NCBI GenBank assembly: GCA_015501055.1 | Contig: JADNYV010000059.1 | Location: forward strand, 62,001 to 126,000 | Length of the DNA stretch: 64,000 bases | Direction of reading: 5' to 3' | DNA from: Mucidula mucida | Lineage: Eukaryota > Basidiomycota > Agaricomycetes > Agaricales > Physalacriaceae | Shown: positions 46,501 through 56,783 of the stretch, piece by piece | How the letters are laid out: each line of letters begins with the position of its first letter | Numbering within the stretch: position 1 is the first letter of the stretch | Position numbers and translations under genes: made by a program | Notes under the pieces: generated by a model | Database searches by the model: none | Told to the model about the DNA's origin: nothing | Seen by the model: only the letters and a program-made list of their open reading frames with translations

Positions 46501-47458
46501 TCGCCGAGAAGGTCGCGCAGGCTTTCAAGATTTCTGGACCTTATAATATGCAGATCATCAAGAAGGCCTCGACAGCCGCAGGCGAGGAGGCTGAACTGAA
46601 AGTCATTGAGTGTAACCTTCGTGCTTCTCGTTCATTCCCCTTCGTATCGAAGGTTTTGGGACATAACTTCATCGACACCGCCACGACGGCTATTGTTGGC
46701 CAAGATGTACCAGAGCCGGTGGATCTCATGAGCGAGAAAAGGGACTACGTTTCCATCAAGGTCGCCCAGTTTTCTTGGACACGGTTGGGTGGTGCCGATC
46801 CCTTCTTGGGTGTTGGTCAGTGCTTCATTCTGTCATCCTGTTCACGTTACTGACAAGTTCTTAGAAATGGCTAGCACCGGCGAAGTCGCGAGCTTCGGAA
46901 AAGACATCCATGAGGCATATTGGGCGTCGCTCCTGAGCACGACTGGCTTCAAAGTCCCCACCGCAAATTCTGGCGTGTTGATTGGTGGTGATATTACTCG
47001 TCCGGAAATGGTAACTGTCGCGAAGCAGTTTGTCACTCTGGGCTTCAAGCTCTACTGTTCTTCGCATGCCGTGGAAGAGTTTTTGAACGAGATCCCGCAC
47101 GTTTCGGCAAAGCGTATCCTCTTCCCGACCAAGGATAAGCGTAAATTGCGAGAGGTCTTTGACGAATACGACATACAATGCGTCGTCAACCTTGCCAAGT
47201 CTCGCGGTCTTACGTTCACGGATGAGGACTACGTAGCCCGCCGGTAAGTTATTCGTCTTTTTTTTCCTTCGCCATTCTAACAAGATGTAGAAATGCTGTC
47301 GACTTCGGTTTGCCATTATTGAACAACGCTCGCAATGCCCAACTATTTGTTGAGAGTCTCGCGAAAAAGATACCTCAGGGTGGGTTGCGAAATATGAGGA
47401 AGGACGGATACCAAGCGAGGTCAAGTCGTGGAGGGAGTTTGTTGGCCATCGAGCATAG
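43551..47458 (+). CDS. CPA2: Arginine-type carbamoyl-phosphate synthase, large subunit
   Basis: It makes carbamoyl phosphate from glutamine-derived ammonia, bicarbonate and two ATP for arginine synthesis; the basic leader [17 protein letters not shown] suggests mitochondrial location. Both ATP-grasp halves are present: [36 protein letters not shown] and [20 protein letters not shown] in the first, and [37 protein letters not shown] in the second, then the C-terminal MGS-like domain. One 15-nt exon (44796-44810) encodes part of RLSRSS. Two single-base deletions break the frame: in the A run at 44543-44546 (before [11 protein letters not shown]) and in the G run at about 47379-47383. The end given (TAG 47456-47458) is that of the conserved frame [16 protein letters not shown]; unrepaired, the frame stops at 47495. 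Confidence 0.93.
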
Positions 47459-47641
47459 TGGAGATTTAATGTGTGGATGCTTTGTATATACTTGATCAAT
47501 TGCAAAAGGAGCATTGGAGCTCCGTGTACAATACAAAGCTAGACTTTTCACTTCCTTTTTCATTACTGTACTGTTACATAGCCACGATGCCTGAAAACTG
47601 AATTGGCGAGCTAAGCACTTTTTACAGCGAAGTTCAGACTG

Positions 47642-49238
47642 TCAGGGAAGCAGATCCTCCGGAGTACATAAATCGTCCAAGCTCAACTCTCTCCGAGAGG
47701 TCGTCACTGCCCGCGAAAGGTCAGCAGCAGTAACTTGACGATCGAGAGCAAAACGTTTGGAAATTTCGGGATCCATCGTTCCTTGGATGGAGTCTGCAAC
47801 TAGTCTACCAAGGACGGGAAGGAACTGAGTGATCAAAGTTTAGTGTCCGACCTAGAGTGCTAGAATGAGGAGACTACCTTGTAAGCATGGCCATTTCCTG
47901 CGGTAGCGAAGATGAGCGAAGGGTCGCTGGGATGGGGCCCAATAATCCAGTCACCATCGGCTGTGTCAGTGTACCTGCAGTGCGTCCATATAGTGAGATG
48001 TAACAAGAAGTAGCCAACGCACCAGCACAGTCGTGTACGCACAAACGGTTTCTTGGCAAGTTCTGGGTACACCTTCTTGAAATTGTTTCGCAATGCTTGA
48101 ACATCAGCTTTGGGAATACGCAGTCCGTCCTCGCCGTGCTGATAGCGGTCCTGGGAGTCGAGATGTCTGATTGGGTGTGTGTGTAACCCCGCGAATGGAT
48201 CGCCATTTTGACTAGATTGTCGGCGCTTGGCTAGGTGCTCTTCAGTGTGTAGTTCATATTAATATGCGAAGCGATGACTAACCGGGAAACAGTAGAAACC
48301 AGATTCGAAATGCAAGACGACGGGGACGTCGCGATACGCGTCGCCTTCCTCGGGGGTCAGTTGAACCATTGTAACACATTGTCTGAGCAAGGATTATCAA
48401 TGTACGGAAATCGCGTTAATGTCCAGAGGCATACCCAGTGGCCACGAAAGCTCCAGTATTCAGTTCAGGAAACGTTGAAGCAGTCCAAGCTCCGGTCGCG
48501 ATGCCAGTGTATTTGGCCTTGAAAACAGAACCGTCTGTGCACAGCGCGCCAGCGGTCTTCCCACCTTCTTTCAGAAGATGGGTGACTGGTTTTCCTGGTA
48601 TTACTTTACCACCCAGCTCGGTGACTCGCGCTGTGAGTGCTGCGACACCTTGGGCTGCATGAGCCCATCCATTGTCGAGGTTGATGTAACCGCTTGTGTT
48701 CTCGAATGAGCCGACTCTGCGATCACAGTCGGAGGAAACTGGTGGCGTATTTCTTCGCCATCTTTCAGTTCCTTTGTACGTTGACCGATTGCAAGATCGT
48801 TCTTGTACGCATGTTGTGCGTACGCCTGAGGGTCATCTCTTGCACCTAGGGCAAGAACTCCGGATCTGAAAGAATGTATAACGACGCGACAGGATTCATA
48901 AAGTTGGGGTCACACGTACTCATGATAACTATCTCCAAAGAGATCGCGATCTTTCCAGGATGCGATAGCATCTTGAGCCAGTTTGGAGTAGAAGGGGTCG
49001 TTGTAGGACGTTCGAACGACTTGAGGAGATGGGTCGATCAGTGAGGACACAAGATTGGTGTGTGTGTGCTCTACTTACTACGATTGAAGTCGTTACTAGA
49101 ACCATCTACGGGAGGCAGCGTATCTGTCCGATCGAGGACGGTTACATCCGTGAAGCCTCTCTTCAACAGATGGTAGGCTGTGGATATACCAAAGCATCCG
49201 GCACCGATAATGAGGACGCTGTCAGTAGTTTGTGCCAT
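47642..49238 (-). CDS. FAD-dependent amine oxidase (sarcosine/fructosyl amino acid oxidase family)
   Basis: From ATG 49238, MAQTTDSVLIIGAGCFGISTAYHLLKRGF carries the Rossmann GxGxxG motif for FAD. Next come VVRTSYNDPFYSKLAQDAI, GVLALG, a middle block GYINLDNGWAHAAQGVAALT typical of the MSOX/FAOX family, and the C-terminal DTADGDWIIGPHPSD..IFATAGNGHAYK, which closes the flavin site. It is expected to oxidise an N-substituted amino acid such as sarcosine or a fructosyl amino acid. The last residues (CTPEDLLP) are not a peroxisomal SKL. Five or six exons. Confidence 0.8.
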
Positions 49239-49610
49239 CGAGGAAGAGGAGGAGAGGTATGTTATGGATCTGATGTGGTCTAGCCGGTGAATTTCAGATA
49301 CAGAGAGAATATGACTCGAATGTCATTTGAGCAAGTACGGAGAGCCGAAAATATTTCCTTAGAGTCGGCTTATACAGTCCGACATTCTAAAAGACACAAA
49401 AGCAGCTCAACAAATTGAAAGCGGACATGAAGAATTGCACTTGATTTTCTCGGACTTTGCGACCCGAGGCTTTGGACACGTGCCACTGACGTGGTCGCCC
49501 ATTTCCATCCACCACTTTTCGACGCGCCGTTGCGAGTGCGAGTCTTTGCGTCGCGGAACTGTTCTCACAGTCGAACTATCTCGGACCACCACCGTATCGC
49601 GGTCTATGTT

Positions 49611-52600
49611 ATGAAACCCTCCAAAATGTGTCCACGGAAGGCGATATGGTTCGCGTTCTGTCTCGTCGCATTAGCCGCCGTATCCGCGTCTGCACAGGAC
49701 GCCAGCAAACCCACAGATGTCGAGATGACTACCACTGCGCAGTCCGAATCACCGCCAAACGTAGTGCCGGAATCAGTACGCACCATTTCTTACTACTGAC
49801 ATTCAGGCTAACAAGCACCAGAGCACAGACCAGCGCCCCAGATAGATCATGCGGCAGCAGAATGTAAGTATTAGCAGAACTTGGCAAAATCACCCGCTTA
49901 TATGCGTCTCATTGTAGCCACACGCGCCTACAAGCAGGCCGTTCACACTCTTTCGGCGCTCTCCTCACATCCATCCCCATACCAAGCACTATCCTCTGCA
50001 TCTAATTCGAAATCAATATTATCATCTGTGCTACCCAATCTACAAGGCCCCATAGGCAGCGCAATACGCATAGCCAATCGAATACAACAGCAGGTGTTCA
50101 ATATCCTGATGGGAGGCGGGAAACTGTCGGGGATGCGGCGTCGGGAGGAGGAGATGTATCGCAAATCAATCAAAGTCGTTGACCTATTACAGCACTCTGC
50201 CGAGCTAGGCAATATGGATGCTCTCTATATGCTAGGCCAGATCTCAATGGTGTGTGTTCAGATCGCTCACCTGCTATTTGCTAAGAAATGGTCAGTTTCC
50301 GCCTACTTCACACTTCCCCTCGGACCCACGACTCTCCTACGACACCTTCAAGTCGCACGCAGAACAGACCGGTAACGCCTCATCCCAGGCCTACCTTGCC
50401 TTCTACTACGCCACGGGATATCAGAACGTCGTCTCTGTGGACCAAGCCCGTGCTCAGCTGTACTACACATTCGCTGCGAATGGTGGAGATAGAGGTGCCC
50501 AGATGGCACTCGGCTATCGTTATTGGAGTGGGATCGGCTCTTTGGAGGACTGCAACCGCGCAGCAGATTGGTACGAACACGCGTCCGAGCAAGCCATGAG
50601 GAAATTCAAGTCGGGTCCACCTGGAGGACTCACTTTACCCGCGACGGCGACTCGATTGAGTGATCTTGATGGGGGCATATATGGTCCTGGTGCCAGTGTG
50701 GCCTCGACGGGGTTGAACGCTCACCGGGCCCCCATCAAAGCTGGAGTCTCACGGACGTCTGGTGAAACTTGGGAAGACATCATGGATTACTACATGGTGT
50801 GTTTGTTCGCGTGTCCTCGATTGATAGCTCACCCCTCCTTAGTTTAACGCTGACCGAGGCGAAACTGATTTCGCGTATCGTTTGGGCAAGATATACTACC
50901 AGGGAAGCATATACGCCAGTCCTGGCGGTATTGCATCTGGAAGTGAAGGAGTTGGCGCCGTTCCTCGCGACTATGTTCGGGCGAAACACTACTTTGACCA
51001 GATCGTCCGCCAAGTCTGGCCTCGCGACTCGCCGAATCCCTTGCAGCACCGAACAGCAGCGGCAGCTTTGAAGGACGAGGGTGCCCCGGTGGGCTACGCG
51101 TCGGCCAGCGCCGCTTACCTCGGGCGTATGTACTTAAGAGGCGAGGGCGTCAAGCCGGATATGGCGTTGGCGAGGATGTGGTTTGAGCGTGGTGCTGACT
51201 ATGGTGATCGCGAATGTCATAACGGTCTCGGTATACTTTGGCGAGACGGTTTGGTACCAGGGACAAAGCCTGATATGAAGAAGGCCATGCAGCACTTCAC
51301 GTTGGCTGCTGGACAGGAACTGGCAGAGGCTCAGGTGAATATCGCGAAGTATCATTACGGTATGCCTTACCCTTGCCTCTCTGACCTTGATCCTAATCCT
51401 CACTTCAGGACGCGGTGAATTGACTTTGGCCACCACGTACTTTGAAACCGCTGTTCGCCTTGGTTCTCCATTCGAGGCTTACTACTATCTGGGGAAAATT
51501 CACGCGTCGCAGTCAAGATCATTATCCGTTGCTCCCAATGTTGCGTCGAGTTCGTGCGCCATGGCAGTCTCATTCTATAAGCTCGTATCCGAGCGTGGTG
51601 TTTGGGACGACGATCTTCTCAAAGACGCAGAATATGCTTGGGTTTCAGGCTCTGATCGTGGCAAGGAAATAGCTATGCTCAAATGGTGGATCGCAGCCGA
51701 ACGAGGGTCGGAGATTGCTCAGAATAATTTGGCATACGCATTGGATCAAGGTTAGTTCTAACTAGGTCCTGGAAGCAAACTGACGGGTCTGCAGACAAGA
51801 GCATCCTTCGATTGACTCGCTTTTCTCCGATCACACCCTCGAACGATACTGCACACTTGGCGCTGACACAGTGGACACGAGCAGCCGCTCAGAGAAACAT
51901 TGACGCGCTTGTCAAAGTAGGCGATTACTATTACCACGGACTTGGTGTCCCCGAGTATACCGAAGGTGTCCGATATGAAAAGGCGGCTCGGTATTATCAG
52001 TCGGCGGCGGATACACAAATGAGCGCTCTGGCAATGTGGAACCTAGGCTGGATGTACGAAAATGGAGTTGGAGTCCCCCAAGTAGGTGTCAATGGATATA
52101 CGTGTGCTGAAATGACTTACAGTTAGCGTTAGGATTTCCATTTGGCGAAGCGACATTATGACCTGGCGTTGGAAACCAACTCCGAGGCTTATATCCCGGT
52201 GCTGTTGTCTCTAACGAAGTTATATGCGCGAAGTATATGGCATACTCTTATGGGTGGCACGGATGGGCTGAATCTTTGGAATGATGACGAAGCTCGTGAG
52301 CACTTTCTATGGGATACTAGGCATGGAACTAACTTGGTTTAGTGCCTGCGGACGGTGACGATGAGGTCCTACGGATTGAGGAACCTGTGCCGGTAGAGGA
52401 GAGCACACACAAGGAGCAGGAGCATGCTTTCAATGACGACGAGGAAGATTCGTGGTATCTAGGAAAGGCGAGGGATGAGTTCCGTCGGCGACGTGGAATG
52501 CAGGTGCCGGATCGTGAAGAGGATCCTGTTCAGGTGAGCCGTTTCCTCGTCGTACATGATTTATTTCCCTTACAACGTTGCAGTGGGCCCGGGATCGTCG

Positions 52601-52868
52601 AAATGCGGATCAAGACAGTGAGTACACACCGGAAGACTACTACGATGGTATGCGTACTGGGGGCGAGGAAGAGTTCTCTGAGACGGCGTTGTTGATGATG
52701 TTGTGTCTGACGGTTGCTGTTCTGATATATGTGCGCACGCGGATGGTAGATCGGATGCGAAGGCAGGAGAGGGAGCAGCGCGCGGGCGAGAATCATCAGG
52801 GGAATGCGAATGGGGTGTTCCCACCGCCCGGAGATGTAAGACGTGAGGATTGGGCCGTGGTGCGGTAG
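49611..52868 (+). CDS. HRD3: HRD3/SEL1L-like ER-associated degradation factor
   Basis: A type I membrane protein of the ER. MKPSKMCPRKAIWFAFCLVALAAVSASAQ is a signal peptide. Many Sel1-like repeats follow, e.g. AELGNMDALYMLGQIS, AANGGDRGAQMALGYRYWSG, RGADYGDRECHNGLGILW and AQRNIDALVKVGDYYYHGLG. An acidic stretch precedes one C-terminal membrane helix, LLMMLCLTVAVLIYVRT, with a short cytosolic tail. HRD3 holds the Hrd1 ubiquitin ligase and receives misfolded glycoproteins. In exon 2 (after about 49807) the frame only joins if one base is missing from the C4 run at 49836-49839. The ER and repeat assignment is sure. Confidence 0.85.
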
Positions 52869-53219
52869 GAGCGCGTTGTATCTGTATTATAGGATGATCA
52901 AAATATTTACTGGGCTGGTCGCACTAGTGGTATCATCGTCGAGCGATACGCCAAGATGGTATGGACAGTAGAGTATCTCGTCAGGTTGGGGATCCCCCAG
53001 GTATCGAGACCGTTACTCTGAAGATTTATTTCTGGTTTGGCGGGTGGGATTATTCAATACAAGCATGGCAGAGGGCCATGATTGTAAATACCATTGAAAG
53101 TCTGAATAAAACATGATAGTACAGTAGCACCAAGCCACTCATAAGCCACTCGTAAAATGGGCTTTATGTCAACCCATCCATTGTGCGAGGCAGATGCAAC
53201 TTGAACTTCTTCACTCACT
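52869..53219. other. Intergenic
   Basis: Spacer of 351 nt between HRD3 and COQ10 on the same strand. A minus frame (53656-53054) crosses it but lies opposite COQ10 exons and is a shadow. Confidence 0.45.
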
Positions 53220-53933
53220 ATGAGTTCGCTCCGATGCATCTTGAACGCACTGCCGTCCCCTCCGAAATCCTGCATGGTCCGCCAACACAGATGTCTCTTC
53301 TCATTCCCTGACTTCCCATCCTTCTCGCCGCTTGAACAAACCCACCATGAGCGGAAAATATTTCCGTATGTAGCAAGTGTTTCACTTCCACCCCCGCAAA
53401 AGTTGACTAGAACCACGGTAGGTATAGGCCGAGCGACCTGTATAACATAGTTTCGGACGTGGCTTCCTATCCTACGTTCATCCCATATTGCACTGCGACG
53501 CGTATCCTGCGCACGTCGGAACGGAACGGAGCCACACTCATGGATGCGGAGATGACGGTGGGGTTCATGTCGTTCGAAGAGAGCTATGTGAGCCAGGTCA
53601 CTTGCAAGCCCTATGAATCTGTGCAGGTGAGTAGTATTCACCCATCTTTTTGTCACCCCATGTCACCCCATGAAACTCTAGGCAGTCGCTTCGTCGTCTA
53701 CACCGCTGTTCAAAACCTTGACAACGACGTGGCGGTTTCAACCTGCGCCGCACTCCTCAGTGCCGCAGACCGACGACTGTGGGCCAACTTTGGTCACCCT
53801 CGACTTGTCGTTTGCCTTTGCGAGCCCAGTGCACGCCGCAGTCTCATCTGCATTTTTGGGGCAAGTATCAACAATGATGGTCAAAGCATTCGAGCAACGA
53901 TGTTTAGCAGTTCATGGCCGCGGGCATGCATAG
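53220..53933 (+). CDS. COQ10: Coenzyme Q-binding protein COQ10
   Basis: A mitochondrial START-fold lipid-binding protein needed for ubiquinone function and biosynthesis. Exon 1 encodes a basic leader and FPSFSPLEQTHHERKIFP. An intron (53366-53427) follows, then SDLYNIVSDVASYPTFIPYCTATRIL, a match to the family core YxVVxDVxxYxxFIPxC, then ATLMDAEMTVGFMSFEESYVSQV. A second intron holds two TGTCACCCCA repeats near 53651. The last exon gives LTTTWRFQP...TLVTLDLSFAFASPVHAAVS and ends HGRGHA. Length is normal for fungi. Confidence 0.88.
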
Positions 53934-54654
53934 ATTGAGGGACAGGTATGGTTGGTAGGTAGGTAGGAGGTAGCAATAGAGCTTGGAGTCAACTTGGTGA
54001 CATCCAATGAACTCGTCTCTCAATTTGGTCAATGTTCCTCTGATCGGTCCTTTTCTCCCGCGTCTCTCTCTCTCTTAGTAGAAAGGCCACCTTTCCTCGT
54101 TATTTAATGTTAGGAGCGCAATAAAAATGCGACTAACGGAACAACCGGTATTTGTACGGGCCGCTGGATATCAGACCTAGGAAGGATGAGAACGCAATTG
54201 AAGCGAGAAGGTATAGACTTACTTAACTGGAAAAGAGATTCTAGTATTGTCATGCAGCATCGCAGGCGATCTACGTTCAACGGAATTGTTACAGGGGGCT
54301 TCTCCATCTGAGGATGGTTGCCTGACGAAGAGATTGGTCGATATCCAGAAGATGTGAGGATGTGCAGTTTACCAGATGGTGATATCACACTCTGCGAGCG
54401 AAAGCGCGTCCCAGCCAAAGGGAGTCTCCTTGATAGAAACATGATTTTACTGTGCTCATCCTCTCCGGCTCTACCGACATATTGCCCAACTTGGAAATCG
54501 ATTGTCAGGGATACTCTACAAAAAGAACTAATATACAGAAGATGCAGAAGACATAAACCAAAGTTGTGCAGTCAAACCTTTTCCTTTCAACTTGCAGCGA
54601 AACGAATCCACGATGATCCTCACGAGAAATATCGGAATCCCAGCCCGGTGGCAT
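53934..54654. other. Convergent intergenic region
   Basis: About 720 nt with a short TAGG-type microsatellite near 53955-53967 and a pyrimidine-rich (CTCT) stretch near 54060. No coding sequence is recognised. Confidence 0.45.
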
Positions 54655-56292
54655 CTACCATTGCCGCTCAGACTTGTTGATAGCTGTTGTTGGCGTCACA
54701 AGAGCCCACCGAACCTCGACACGGATAGCTGATCCAGAACCATCTATATGCTGCTCATGCCCCGCCTGCTTCATCAGGTTCCGAACCTTCGAGAATCCCT
54801 TGGAGGAGGTCGCGTAGTAACTTGAATTACCTAAAGGATGCGAAGAAGCTGGTTAGCGTCGTCGGGCACGTCGAGGAAAAATGCGTCAAACAGTGGGTTA
54901 TCAGTTGCAAAGGGAACAAAGATAACACGACCCCGTGCCAAGAGTGAATTTGGGCGTCCGAGCTTGTAGGTTCGCTCGTGCCAGGTCTGTGCTGTTCTTC
55001 CCCGTGTTGGGACAGATCGCACTGCTGAATGCACAGACTGAGAACTTGCTAGATCCTCAATCTTCGCATCCTTCATGTCTGAATCCCTTAGCTCTTCCAG
55101 ATCGGAAATAAACAGAGGTTCAGCTGAGCCAGAGGACGGGTCGCGTTTCATTGGTTTGAGGGAAACATAGGGATTATTCTGCTTCATGCGATTAAGAGCG
55201 TACGCAGCGAAAATGTGCCTGCCAACGCCGCAACACCTGACGCAGCCCTCAACATATGAAAGGTTGCTGTAATCTGCGTGGGCGGGGCCTTGGAAAGCGA
55301 CTTTTTGCAGCTGCTCCTGAACTGCAGCGCTTCCGATAACGAGAGAGAATTCCGTGCTATTAAGATGCGTTAGGGAGGGCAAGAATCTCTGAGACATGGC
55401 ATCAGACGTAGATAATCCGTAGCCTGACTTGTTGTTTGCAAGAAGGTTCTCAATGCGTCCGAGAATGTTGGAGGGAAGGGAAGCATTCTGTTCTGGTTTG
55501 ACAGGAAACAAGACCTGCTGGAAGACCGATCGGGGTATGAACCCATACCAATAGATAGCATCATCGAGGAGGATATCAACCCAATCGTTAGGCGTTTCCT
55601 TGGACCAGCTAGCATACTTTGTGTCCCCTACGATTTTGATGGCCTTTTCAAGCCTATCTGGAATGCTCTGCATTGACTTGGGGGAGGCTAGATACGTCGT
55701 AAGTAGATCCAGCAGTCCTGGCCACCCTGCCTGAAGTTCAAGGCTAGAATGGGCAGGCATCATGGACAAACCAAAGACGACTCACCCCTTTAGTAGATGC
55801 GTAGGGCTCTATAGATCCAATCCCCACAATTGAGGATTTCGGTTTTTGCGGAACTCAATTCTGAGTCTTTTGATCAGGCGATCGCTCCAGCGATGTCAAC
55901 AATAAGTTTCTTCTGTAAAATCCAAGGGTGTGTGACATATTGCGAACGCCAGCGAGCAAAGTATTACTGTAACTGAGAGTACTGACTTGCGAGTTCAAAA
56001 TTAACTCACGTAGCCTCGATCAAAAACCATTGATTGACCTTTTGTGCTGCCAAGATGTTGGGGCCTCCGTATTTTCGTGATTTGGGCTTTTGTGGACGCG
56101 GCCCGGGCCTGGAAATGCGACAATTAGACACGCCAGAAACGCGACCTGCCTCTCAAAACGACAGTACTTTGGGCTATATGTAAGGCGTTCTCAGCATCAT
56201 CGAACAACACTTACACTGCGCCGATAATCTCTCTCAGTAAGCGCAAGTCCTTCGCTAGCGCGCACAACTTCAGCCTTATGACGAGGTGACAT
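54655..56292 (-). CDS. Hypothetical protein, possibly Crinkler/RHS-like C-terminal family
   Basis: A tentative start is ATG 56292 (MSPRHKAEVVRASEGL), followed by an exon PRPQKPKSRKYGGPNILAA and a weak middle exon. The long exon 55769-54831 contains LDLLTTYLASPKSMQ, FQGPAHADYSNLSYVEG and RVIFVPFATDNPLFDAFFLD. A last segment reads SSKGFSKVRNLMKQAG and VEVRWALVTPTT. The order PLFDxF, a short IQVTT-like strand, SSKGFxKV and WALV recalls the C-terminal part of mushroom Crinkler-type proteins. Reading across about 54795-54840 needs one extra splice or base. No N-terminal ubiquitin-like Crinkler header or P-loop is seen, so the call is weak. Confidence 0.4.
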
Positions 56293-56783
56293 CTAGTGTA
56301 CAACGTCAACCGGCGCTGTGGAATTTTACCAGCCGGCCCGCGACAAATCCAGTTTTGGGCCTGGAGGGTCAGGAGAACAAGACGATTCAATCATGGCGCA
56401 CGCCGCGTTCTCTCCAAGACTTTCGGTGGCGTTTTCGCATTGGTATTCATAGCAAGTGTAGTGCCAGAAGTATCATGCCTCTTCGATACGCGATGATATT
56501 CCATCATCCGAATGCCTCACCACCCAGAAGAAGGTCTGTCGAAGGAACTCTCTCTGGTTCAATACAGGAACAGAAGCACTTGCCTGAGCGACAATTCTCC
56601 GAAGTACCTCTCATTGCACGCATACCAAGTGCTGACTCCCGTCGCCCCTTCACACCTTGGTCATGGGGCACTTTTTGGTGTACTCATTCTTTTCAAAAGA
56701 CGGAGAAACGGAGGGACACACAGCCGGTTCCTTGTAGTGAACAAAACTCCCCGTACTCAGAAGTCGTCGTCACGACATTGTTC

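Noticed and set aside
53054..53656. A 200-codon minus-strand frame
   Set aside because: It lies opposite the COQ10 exons, whose plus-strand product is clearly conserved; the frame is a shadow.
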